Shown one piece after another: positions 1-5,325 of a stretch of 9,348 bases of DNA. Numbering within the stretch: position 1 is the first letter of the stretch; each line of letters begins with the position of its first letter. Both the position numbers and the translations under genes were made by a program. The stretch comes from JAAYVZ01 sp035403265 (GTDB lineage Bacteria > Acidobacteriota > Thermoanaerobaculia > Thermoanaerobaculales > Thermoanaerobaculaceae): NCBI GenBank assembly GCA_035403265.1, contig DAONEV010000157.1, forward strand, positions 1 through 9,348, given 5' to 3'. Under the pieces are notes generated by a model that saw nothing but the letters and a program-made list of their open reading frames with translations, made no database searches and had not been told where the DNA came from.

Positions 1-748
1 GCGGTGTCAGGCGGTAGAGGACCTTCTCGTGGTGGTCGAGCCAGACGTTGCAGCCCAGGGAGCAGCCCGGGCACACGGACGGCGCCGAGAGGAGCTTCCA
101 CGTCCGCTTGCGGAAGCGGAACTCCTTGACGGTGAGGGCGCCGACCGGGCAGACGTCGGCGGCACATCCCGACATCGGATCGTCGAAGGGGCGCCCGTCG
201 TAGGTGTCGATGAAGGTCTTGTTGCCCCTCGACTTGTAGGTGAGCTGGGAGGTCTCGGAGACGACCTGGGTGAAACGGATGCACCGCGAGCAGTGGATGC
301 AGCGGTTCTGGTTCTGGATGATGTGGGGGCCGATCGCCCGTCGCTCGAGGTGTGGGAAGGTGCGGCGAGTCTCCACCATGTGGGTGGTATCCAGGCCCTG
401 GTCGAAGGAGTGGTCCTGAAGGAGGCACTCGCCGGCCTGGTCGCAGACCGGGCAGTCCAGGGGGTGATTGGCGAGCAGGAACTCCATGACCGCGCGGCGT
501 GCCTCGCGGACCTTCTCGGAGGTCTCCGAGCGGACGACCATGCCCTCGGTCGCCGGCGTCGCACAGGCGATGGCCAGGCGGGGCTGCCCCACGACCTCGA
601 CCAGGCAGATCCGGCACTGGCCGACCACGGGGAGGTAGGGGTGATAGCAGAAGTAGGGAATGGCGACGTTAACGGCGCGGGCCGCCTCGATGAGGTTCGT
701 CCCGCCTGGAACCTCGATGGCGCGTCCGTCGATGGTGAGCTTGGGCAT
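1..748 (-). CDS. nuoG: NADH-quinone oxidoreductase subunit G, N-terminal part (runs off left edge)
   Basis: Large Fe-S subunit of respiratory complex I, in the cytoplasmic arm, carrying electrons from NuoF towards quinone. About 249 residues are visible, with no stop before the window edge. A ferredoxin-type [2Fe-2S] domain has C34, C45, C48 and C62 (N1b). The His-ligated N5 site has H95, C99, C102 and C108 within HPLDCPVCDQAGEC. The N4 [4Fe-4S] ligands are C150, C153, C156 and C200. C226, C229 and C233 (CPGCSLGC) begin the molybdopterin-oxidoreductase-like domain and match the first three N7 ligands; the fourth lies beyond the edge. The ATG at 748 follows an AGGAGG ribosome binding site (751-756) and starts MPKLTIDGR, as expected for the family. 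It is eleven bases downstream of nuoF, so it is co-transcribed. The identity is very secure; only the C-terminal half is missing. Confidence 0.96.
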   Translation of the reverse strand, partial: MPKLTIDGRAIEVPGGTNLIEAARAVNVAIPYFCYHPYLPVVGQCRICLVEVVGQPRLAIACATPATEGMVVRSETSEKVREARRAVMEFLLANHPLDCPVCDQAGECLLQDHSFDQGLDTTHMVETRRTFPHLERRAIGPHIIQNQNRCIHCSRCIRFTQVVSETSQLTYKSRGNKTFIDTYDGRPFDDPMSGCAADVCPVGALTVKEFRFRKRTWKLLSAPSVCPGCSLGCNVWLDHHEKVLYRLTP

Positions 749-759
749 GTCCTCCTCGC

Positions 760-2073
760 CTAACGCCCGAACCCGGGCAGGTGGCCGGCCCAGGGCAGCA
801 CCGGCTTCTTCTTCTGGGGGCGGGGGGTGGCGGTGGCGATGCGACGCTGGAAATCGTCTGGGAACTTCTTGACCATACTGGAGATGGGGAGCGCAAACGC
901 ATCCCCCAGAGGGCAGATCGTCATGCCGTTCGAGGCGTAGGTGCAGATGCGTTGCAGGAGCTCGGGGTCGTCGGCTCTGCCGTGGCCATCCAGGATGCGT
1001 TCCAGGATGTCGACGCACCAGTCCGCGCCCTCCCGGCACGGAGTGCACTGGCCGCACGACTCGTGCGCGTAGAAGTGGGCGATGTTCGTGGCCGCCTCGA
1101 CCATGTCGACGCTGTCGTCGAGGACGATCACGCCGCCCGAGCCAAGCATGGTGCCCGCCTCGGCACAGGCGTCGAAGTCGGCCCGCACGTCGACCTGGGA
1201 AGCCGTCATGATGGGCGCCGACGAGCCTCCCGGGAAGAAGGCCTTCAGGGTGTGGCCGTCCCGCACGCCGCCGCCGGCGTCGAAGATGAGGTCGCGGAAC
1301 GACAGGCCGAGCGGCAGCTCATAGACGCCTGGTTTCTTCACGTGGCCGGAGATGCAGAACAGCTTGGGGCCCGTGTTGCGCGGGCGCCCGATCGACGCGA
1401 ACCAACCGGCGCCCCGCGTCATGATGTGGGGCAGGCAGGCGAGGGTCTCGACGTTGTTGACCACCGTCGGCATGCCGAACAGCCCGACCAACGCGGGGAA
1501 CGGTGGTTTGAGTCGGGGGAAGCCCCGCTTGCCCTCGATCGACTCCAGGAGCGCCGTCTCCTCGCCGCAGATGTAGGCCCCGGCACCGCGATGGACGACG
1601 ATCTCGAGGTCGTACCCCGAGGCCTGGATGTTCTTGCCGAGGTACCCTTTCTTCTTCGCCTCGGCGACGGCCTTGTCGAGGATCCGTGCCCAGCGCGCGA
1701 ACTCGCCGCGGATGTAGATGTAGGCGACGCTGGCGCGGATCGCGAAGGCGGCAATGGCCACGCCCTCCACCACGAGATGCGGGTCGTGCTCGATGATCTC
1801 CCGGTCCTTGAAGGTGCCGGGCTCCGACTCGTCGGCATTGCACACGAGGTAGCGCGGGCCCGGGTGGTCCTTGGGAACGAAGCTCCACTTCTTGCCGGTG
1901 GGGAACCCGGCGCCACCCCGTCCCCGCAGGTCGGAAAGGGTGACCTCGTGGATCACGGCGTCGGGGGTCATGCGCAGGACCTTCTCCCAGCCGTTGTAGC
2001 CGCCGGCCACGAGATAGGTGGTGATGGACTGGGAGTCCGGCGTGCCGCGCGACCGCAGCAGGATGGGGTCCAT
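760..2073 (-). CDS. nuoF: NADH-quinone oxidoreductase subunit F (NADH/FMN-binding, N3 cluster)
   Basis: The 51-kDa-type flavoprotein of complex I: it oxidises NADH through FMN and passes electrons to the N3 [4Fe-4S] cluster. 437 residues, normal for NuoF. GRGGAGFPTGKKW at about 51-63 is the FMN-side glycine loop. GAGAYICGEETALLESIEG at about 163-181 is the NADH/FMN signature. ESCGQCTPCREG gives C340, C343 and C346, and C387 in ICPLGDA completes the N3 ligands. The frame stays open upstream to about 2466, but that extension is nuoE antiphase sequence; the ATG at 2073 matches the family start and has GAAGGA a few bases before it. It starts two bases after the nuoE stop and ends eleven bases before nuoG. 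The C-terminus has a short basic Pro/Lys tail (about 417-437) of no known role. No motif residue is missing. Confidence 0.97.
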   Translation of the reverse strand: MDPILLRSRGTPDSQSITTYLVAGGYNGWEKVLRMTPDAVIHEVTLSDLRGRGGAGFPTGKKWSFVPKDHPGPRYLVCNADESEPGTFKDREIIEHDPHLVVEGVAIAAFAIRASVAYIYIRGEFARWARILDKAVAEAKKKGYLGKNIQASGYDLEIVVHRGAGAYICGEETALLESIEGKRGFPRLKPPFPALVGLFGMPTVVNNVETLACLPHIMTRGAGWFASIGRPRNTGPKLFCISGHVKKPGVYELPLGLSFRDLIFDAGGGVRDGHTLKAFFPGGSSAPIMTASQVDVRADFDACAEAGTMLGSGGVIVLDDSVDMVEAATNIAHFYAHESCGQCTPCREGADWCVDILERILDGHGRADDPELLQRICTYASNGMTICPLGDAFALPISSMVKKFPDDFQRRIATATPRPQKKKPVLPWAGHLPGFGR

Positions 2074-2075
2074 GC

Positions 2076-2600
2076 CTAGTCCTTCCCGCGCAGGTTCTCG
2101 AGCACGGCGTCGATCTGCTCCGGGCTCTGGTGCTCGTAGTAGTCGTCGTTGATCTGCACGACCGGCGCACTGCCGCAGGCCCCCAGGCACTCGACGGCCT
2201 GCAGCTCGAACATGCCATCGGCGGTCTGCTCGCCGAAGTCGATCCCCAGCCTCTCCTTGAGGTGCGCCATCAGCTCCTTGCCACCGCACACGGCGCAGGA
2301 GAGCGTCCGGCACACCTGCAGCACGAACCGCGCCGGGGGTCGGGTGCGGAACATCGTGTAGAACGTCACGACGCCCTCGACATACGCCGGGCTCTCGCCG
2401 AGCCGCTGGGCCACCGCAGCCATCACCGGGTGGGAGATCCAGCCGTAGCGTTCCTGGCACATCCACAGCACCGGCAGCAGGGCCGCTCGGGCCGTCGGGT
2501 AGCGCTTGATGGTCTCGCCGACCTTCTTTTCGAGCTTGGCGTCGAAGCTGACCTCGCCCGACGCGACGGCGAGCTCGACCTGGTTTGCTCGGGTCGTCAT
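2076..2600 (-). CDS. nuoE: NADH-quinone oxidoreductase subunit E (24-kDa type, N1a [2Fe-2S])
   Basis: Thioredoxin-fold [2Fe-2S] subunit of complex I, which sits beside NuoF in the NADH-oxidising tip. 174 residues, typical of bacterial NuoE. The four N1a ligands follow the family spacing: C97-x4-C102 (CRTLSC) and C138-x3-C142 (CLGAC). The N-terminal helical region includes RYPTARAALLPVLWMCQERYGW and the conserved VEGVVTFYTMF segment (about 74-84), both characteristic. The frame remains open further upstream (to about 2744) inside nuoA, but the ATG at 2600 is preferred: it overlaps the nuoA stop codon as ATGA and has GGGAGAAGG upstream, which fits translational coupling. It is followed two bases later by nuoF. 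In most operons nuoB, nuoC and nuoD separate nuoA from nuoE; here they do not. Confidence 0.96.
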   Translation of the reverse strand: MTTRANQVELAVASGEVSFDAKLEKKVGETIKRYPTARAALLPVLWMCQERYGWISHPVMAAVAQRLGESPAYVEGVVTFYTMFRTRPPARFVLQVCRTLSCAVCGGKELMAHLKERLGIDFGEQTADGMFELQAVECLGACGSAPVVQINDDYYEHQSPEQIDAVLENLRGKD

Positions 2601-2983
2601 GCCTTCTCCCGCCGAGCCCAGTCGAACGCCCCTTCCCGCCAGAGGTAGGCGAACCCGATCGCCAGCACCGCGAGGAAGGTGAACCCTTCCGCCAGCACGG
2701 TGAAGGTGTCGGTTTCCATGAGCGCGCGGGCAGAGGCTGCCCACGGGAAGAGGAACGCCACCTCGACGTCGAAGATGATGAAGACCATGGCGACGACGAA
2801 GAACTTCACCGACACACGCTTGCGGGCCGTGTCGAGGAGCGGCATGCCGCTTTCGTAGGTGTCCGTCTTGCGGGCATGGGTGAGGCGGCCCCGGCCGAGC
2901 AGGGCGGAAAGGCCGATCATGCCACCGGCCACGGCGGCTGCGAAGCCAATCGCCAGAAGAACCGGGATGTACTGGCCGAGCAT
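2597..2983 (-). CDS. nuoA: NADH-quinone oxidoreductase subunit A (membrane)
   Basis: Small membrane subunit of complex I that helps close the quinone-site/membrane-arm junction with NuoH, J and K. 128 residues with three predicted transmembrane segments at about 5-28, 60-82 and 95-115. The conserved TYESGMP loop (about 42-48, with E44) and the FIIFDVEVAFLFPWA segment (about 68-82, acidic D72 and E74) identify it clearly. A GTG at 3013 in the same frame would add ten residues, but it lies at or upstream of the likely transcription start, and GAGGGGGG precedes the ATG at 2983, so the ATG is chosen. It is the first gene of the leftward nuo transcript; its stop overlaps the nuoE start. The CBS-protein gene diverges from it across a 177-base spacer. 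Confidence 0.95.
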   Translation of the reverse strand: MLGQYIPVLLAIGFAAAVAGGMIGLSALLGRGRLTHARKTDTYESGMPLLDTARKRVSVKFFVVAMVFIIFDVEVAFLFPWAASARALMETDTFTVLAEGFTFLAVLAIGFAYLWREGAFDWARREKA

Positions 2984-3009
2984 GCCTGCCGCCCCCCTCG
3001 TGCCCGAAA

Positions 3010-3046
3010 TCACATGATACTAGCCACGCCGTGCCTGCACCGTCAA
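3010..3046 (-). promoter_or_regulatory. Probable sigma70 promoter of the nuo operon
   Basis: On the minus strand, TTGACG (3046-3041, five of six matches to TTGACA) is followed after 18 bases by TAGTAT (3022-3017, four of six matches to TATAAT). Transcription would begin near 3010, giving a leader of about 26 bases before the nuoA ATG at 2983 with GAGGGGGG as its ribosome binding site. This is the best promoter-like pair in the window and sits where an operon promoter is needed. Read by eye; not tested. Confidence 0.6.
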
Positions 3047-3088
3047 GGACGAGGTCTTCCAGCCTTGGCCGACTCCGGGTCGACCTGG

Positions 3089-3125
3089 GCGGAAGGCGAC
3101 GGGACCTTCCGCGGTTTTGGTCTTT
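3089..3125 (+). promoter_or_regulatory. Perfect inverted repeat followed by T-rich sequence, upstream of the CBS gene
   Basis: GCGGAAGG (3089-3096) and CCTTCCGC (3105-3112) are exact reverse complements separated by eight bases. On the plus strand the right arm is followed by GGTTTTGGTCTTT, which resembles a weak intrinsic terminator or attenuator. It lies 48 bases before the CBS-protein start, inside the divergent spacer. With no plus-strand gene upstream, it may be a leader hairpin, or an operator for a dimeric regulator. The symmetry is seen; the role is inferred. I found no convincing promoter for the CBS gene itself. Confidence 0.4.
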
Positions 3126-3160
3126 CAGAGCGGTCGGAGGCGAGCCGGGGGGAGCTGGCG

Positions 3161-3601
3161 ATGGATACGATCAAGCGGATTCTCCAGCACAAGGGCGACG
3201 CGGTCTACAAGGTGCCGCCCGAGGCCACGGTCATGCAGGCGGTGGAGGCCATGAGCAAACGGCAGGTGGGGGCGGTGCTGGTCTGTGCCGGATGCGAGTG
3301 CGCCGGGATCTTCACGGAGCGCGACCTCATGAGCCGGGTCGTGCTCGCCGGGCTGGACCCGGCAGCTACCCGGGTCAACGATGTCATGACCGCCGAGGTT
3401 GCCTGTGTCGAGCCCTCGACCCGGGCGAGCGAGGCGATGGCGATCATGACCGAGCGACGCTGCCGCCACCTCCCGGTGGTGGAGAACGGCGCCATCGTAG
3501 GGATGGTCTCGATCGGGGACCTGGTGCGGCTCGAAAGCGAGAACCAGCAGTTCGAGATCCGCATGCTCACCGATTACATTCACGGCAAGTACCCTGGCTG
3601 A
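3161..3601 (+). CDS. Two-CBS-domain protein
   Basis: 146 residues made almost entirely of a tandem CBS pair (Bateman module): the first unit at about 15-70 with GIFTERDLMSRVV, the second at about 76-130 with RHLPVVENGAIVGMVSIGDLV. Stand-alone CBS pairs commonly bind adenine nucleotides (AMP, ATP, SAM, NAD) and act as regulators, but no partner or ligand can be read here. The ATG at 3161 has GGGGGGAG about eight bases upstream, and the protein begins with MDTIKRILQHKG, a normal start for this family. The turn that usually carries a short polar loop before GIFTERD holds C42, C45 and C47 (CAGCEC), with C82 and C101 elsewhere, which is unusual. It diverges from nuoA, so shared control with complex I is possible but unproven. 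It is convergent with the PLD gene. Family secure; role unknown. Confidence 0.9.
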   Translation: MDTIKRILQHKGDAVYKVPPEATVMQAVEAMSKRQVGAVLVCAGCECAGIFTERDLMSRVVLAGLDPAATRVNDVMTAEVACVEPSTRASEAMAIMTERRCRHLPVVENGAIVGMVSIGDLVRLESENQQFEIRMLTDYIHGKYPG

Positions 3602-3888
3602 CCTCCCCTTCCACCCGCCCAGGCTTCAGGCTCAAGGCTCAAGGCAAAGCCGGGGGTGAAACGGACAAGTGTGTCGTCTCGGTGGCAGCTTTCGCACTGG
3701 CCTCGATCGCTGTCTGGCAGGTGGCAGCCATCATGGCGAGGAGGGTTTTCGCAGGAGTTGCGGCATTCGGGAGAGTGCAACCTGGCTCCGCCGAAGCGGG
3801 AGCAGTGTGCCGGCTCGCGGAGCCTCGGGCCCGGGCGGGTGGCGGCGCTGATCCCCTGATCTGCAGAGCAGCCGGGTTGGCGGCCGTG
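3580..3888 (-). other. Cys-rich open frame after the PLD stop; candidate small CxxCH protein or remnant
   Basis: The minus-strand frame that continues directly after the UGA stop of the PLD gene stays open for 102 codons, to a TGA at 3582-3580. It holds seven cysteines, including a heme-c-type CESCH and a second Cys-His pair (GCH) thirteen residues earlier. A possible separate start is the TTG at 3780, with GGAG five bases before it, giving 66 residues; there is no ATG in frame and no signal peptide, which a cytochrome c needs for export. The tail overlaps the last 22 bases of the convergent CBS gene. It could be a decayed cytochrome c, a short real gene, or chance. The rest of the gap shows no convincing terminator. 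Confidence 0.25.
3629..3645. repeat. Short tandem 7-mer (GGCTCAA, about 2.4 copies)
   Basis: GGCTCAA occurs twice in a row and is followed by GGC, within the gap between the convergent CBS and PLD genes, 28 bases after the CBS stop. It is too short to assign a role. Confidence 0.4.
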
Positions 3889-5148
3889 TCAGTACTGCTT
3901 CCTGAACAGCCCCCAGAAGAACTCGGCGAGCTTCTCCTTGAAGGGTCTGGCCTTCCACTTCTCGATCGTGACCACGCGGGCCCGGCTCAGGTCACGCTCG
4001 AACATCGCCCGCATCAAGCCGGCAAATCCGGAGTCGAAGACGTTGAGGTTTGCCTCGTAGTTGAAGAACAGCGAGCGGGGGGTGAGGTTGGTGGAGCCGA
4101 CGCTCGCCCAGGTGCCGTCCACGACCATGGTCTTGGCGTGCAGTCTGGCGGCCTGGTACTCGTAGATCTCGATGCCGGCGCGCAGCAGCCGGGTGTAGTC
4201 GGAGCGCCCGGCGTAGAGCACGGGGCTGGCGTCGGTCAGGTGGCTGGGCAGGAGCAGGCGTACCCGGACGCCACGTCGGGCGGCGCGTTCGAGGGAGGAG
4301 AGCGCCACCGAGTCCGGGGCGAAGTAGGCGTTGGTGATGTCGATGGACGCCACGGCCGAGTTGACGGCGACGAGGAATGAGATGCGCGCCGGGTTGCCGT
4401 CGAAGCCGGGAGTCGACTCCATGAGCTGGCAGCGCGTGCCGTTGGCGGCCGGAAGCCGGGGGAAGAGGCTGTGGGCGGCGAGCACCTCGCCGGTCGCCTC
4501 CAACCAGGCGCGGGCGAAGGCGGCTTGCATTTGTCGCACCACCGGCCCCTGAACCTTCACCATCGTGTCCCGCCAGTGCTCGGGGTCGGTGCCGTCGCCG
4601 CTCCAGTCGTCGTCGATGCAGATGCCCCCGGTGAAGCCGAGGGCCCCGTCCACGACCAGGATCTTGCGGTGGGTCCGCAGGTAGATCTTGCGCAGGTTGA
4701 GGATGTTCGTGGGGTGGAAGAAGACGAGGTGGACGCCGGCGTCCCTGAGGAGCTTTTCGTTGACCGCGCCGATTCCGGGCGTGCCGAAGGAGTCCAGCAG
4801 CAACCGCACCTTTACCCCGGCCCGGGCCCGCTCGAGCATGCTGCCCACGAACTCCCGGCCGACGGCGCTGTCGGTGAAGATGTACGACTCGAGGTGGATG
4901 CTCGACTGGGCGGCACGAATGGCGTCGAGCATGGCGGGGAAGACCTGATCGCCGTTCTCGAGAATGTCCACCCGGTTGCCGTCCACGGCCTCGTTGCCGG
5001 CCGCGATGGTGAGCGCGGCCTGGATGTCGGCACCGTTCGAGGTGAGGGGAGGGTAGTACGCGTACCGCCGAACGGTGGCGCACCCGGTGGCCAAGACCGC
5101 CAGGAGGCCGGAAAGGGCGCAAGCGCTGGCGAAAGAAGGCGATCGCAT
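3889..5148 (-). CDS. Phospholipase D / cardiolipin synthase-family lipoprotein
   Basis: Probably a phosphatidyltransferase or phospholipase of the PLD superfamily, acting in the cell envelope; the substrate cannot be told from sequence. 419 residues. Residues 1-23 look like a lipoprotein signal: R2, a hydrophobic stretch, then LATGC with the lipidated cysteine at C23, followed by Ala-Thr, which does not signal inner-membrane retention. Both catalytic HKD motifs are intact: H160, K162, D167 (HRKILVVD), followed by GFTGGICIDDDW, and H337, K339, D344 (HAKTMVVD), followed by GSTNLTPRS. The layout matches ClsA/ClsB-type enzymes without the N-terminal membrane helices of ClsA. A GTG at 5157 would add three residues; the ATG at 5148 is chosen. 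No Shine-Dalgarno is visible, and a -10-like element sits only nine bases upstream, so the mRNA may be leaderless. It diverges from glyQ with no evident functional link. Confidence 0.92.
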   Translation of the reverse strand: MRSPSFASACALSGLLAVLATGCATVRRYAYYPPLTSNGADIQAALTIAAGNEAVDGNRVDILENGDQVFPAMLDAIRAAQSSIHLESYIFTDSAVGREFVGSMLERARAGVKVRLLLDSFGTPGIGAVNEKLLRDAGVHLVFFHPTNILNLRKIYLRTHRKILVVDGALGFTGGICIDDDWSGDGTDPEHWRDTMVKVQGPVVRQMQAAFARAWLEATGEVLAAHSLFPRLPAANGTRCQLMESTPGFDGNPARISFLVAVNSAVASIDITNAYFAPDSVALSSLERAARRGVRVRLLLPSHLTDASPVLYAGRSDYTRLLRAGIEIYEYQAARLHAKTMVVDGTWASVGSTNLTPRSLFFNYEANLNVFDSGFAGLMRAMFERDLSRARVVTIEKWKARPFKEKLAEFFWGLFRKQY

Positions 5149-5186
5149 CGACGGCACAGTATGGCACGCGGCCTACCGGGCATCAG
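5149..5186 (-). promoter_or_regulatory. Possible promoter of the PLD gene (leaderless arrangement)
   Basis: On the minus strand, CTGATG (5186-5181) is followed after 17 bases by CATACT (5163-5158), which ends nine bases before the ATG at 5148. Each hexamer is a partial match (three and four of six). Transcription would start within a few bases of the ATG, which would explain why no ribosome binding site is seen. Weak, read by eye. Confidence 0.3.
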
Positions 5187-5254
5187 GCTCGAAGCCGCCG
5201 CGCCCGCCCTGGAGCGCTGGCGCCAGACGACTTGCGGTGCGCCGTGACTCGGGC

Positions 5255-5290
5255 CTCGGACCACGTTTCTCCTGTGCTACACTCCGGTCC
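5255..5290 (+). promoter_or_regulatory. Possible glyQ-glyS promoter
   Basis: TACACT (5278-5283), preceded by TGTGC, resembles a -10 element of GC-rich bacteria (four of six). The -35 position 17 bases upstream (CTCGGA, 5255-5260) is poor. If real, transcription would start near 5290, putting the hairpin at 5291-5313 at the very 5' end of the mRNA. Supported mainly by the -10 element and its position. Confidence 0.35.
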
Positions 5291-5319
5291 CATCGGCGTG
5301 TCCTACGCCGATGAGGTGA
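5291..5319 (+). promoter_or_regulatory. Perfect 9-bp hairpin abutting the glyQ ribosome binding site
   Basis: CATCGGCGT (5291-5299) and ACGCCGATG (5305-5313) are exact reverse complements with a five-base loop. The right arm ends on the first base of the Shine-Dalgarno GAGGTGA (5313-5319), six bases before the GTG start at 5326. In RNA this stem would sit next to the ribosome binding site, so it could stabilise the 5' end or modulate translation; as DNA it could be an operator. The Shine-Dalgarno itself is what fixes the GTG start of glyQ. Confidence 0.55.
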
Positions 5320-5325
5320 CCTTCT

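Noticed and set aside
781..2079. A 432-codon plus-strand open frame opposite nuoF
   Set aside because: It is antisense to an unmistakable NuoF with all cluster ligands. Its translation is low-complexity, rich in Gly, Ala, Val, Asp and Arg, as expected of a high-GC antisense frame, and has no recognisable domain.
3820..3840. GC palindrome CGGGCCCG as a bidirectional terminator between the convergent genes
   Set aside because: It has no loop of its own and no T-run on either side, so it does not look like an intrinsic terminator.
3656..3859. A 67-codon plus-strand open frame (Trp/Ser/Arg-rich) in the convergent gap
   Set aside because: It starts with ATG but has no ribosome binding site, and its Trp-Gln residues are simply the antisense of the Cys-His codons of the minus-strand frame. 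I consider the minus-strand reading more meaningful, though neither is proven.
3031..4380. A 449-codon plus-strand open frame spanning the CBS gene, the gap and the PLD gene
   Set aside because: It crosses a clear CBS protein in another frame and the antisense of a clear PLD gene. No domain in it is recognisable; long open frames are expected by chance at this GC content.
5220..5325. T-box riboswitch upstream of glyQ
   Set aside because: No T-box consensus, specifier stem or terminator is visible, and the room before the start is too short, with only a simple 9-bp hairpin.
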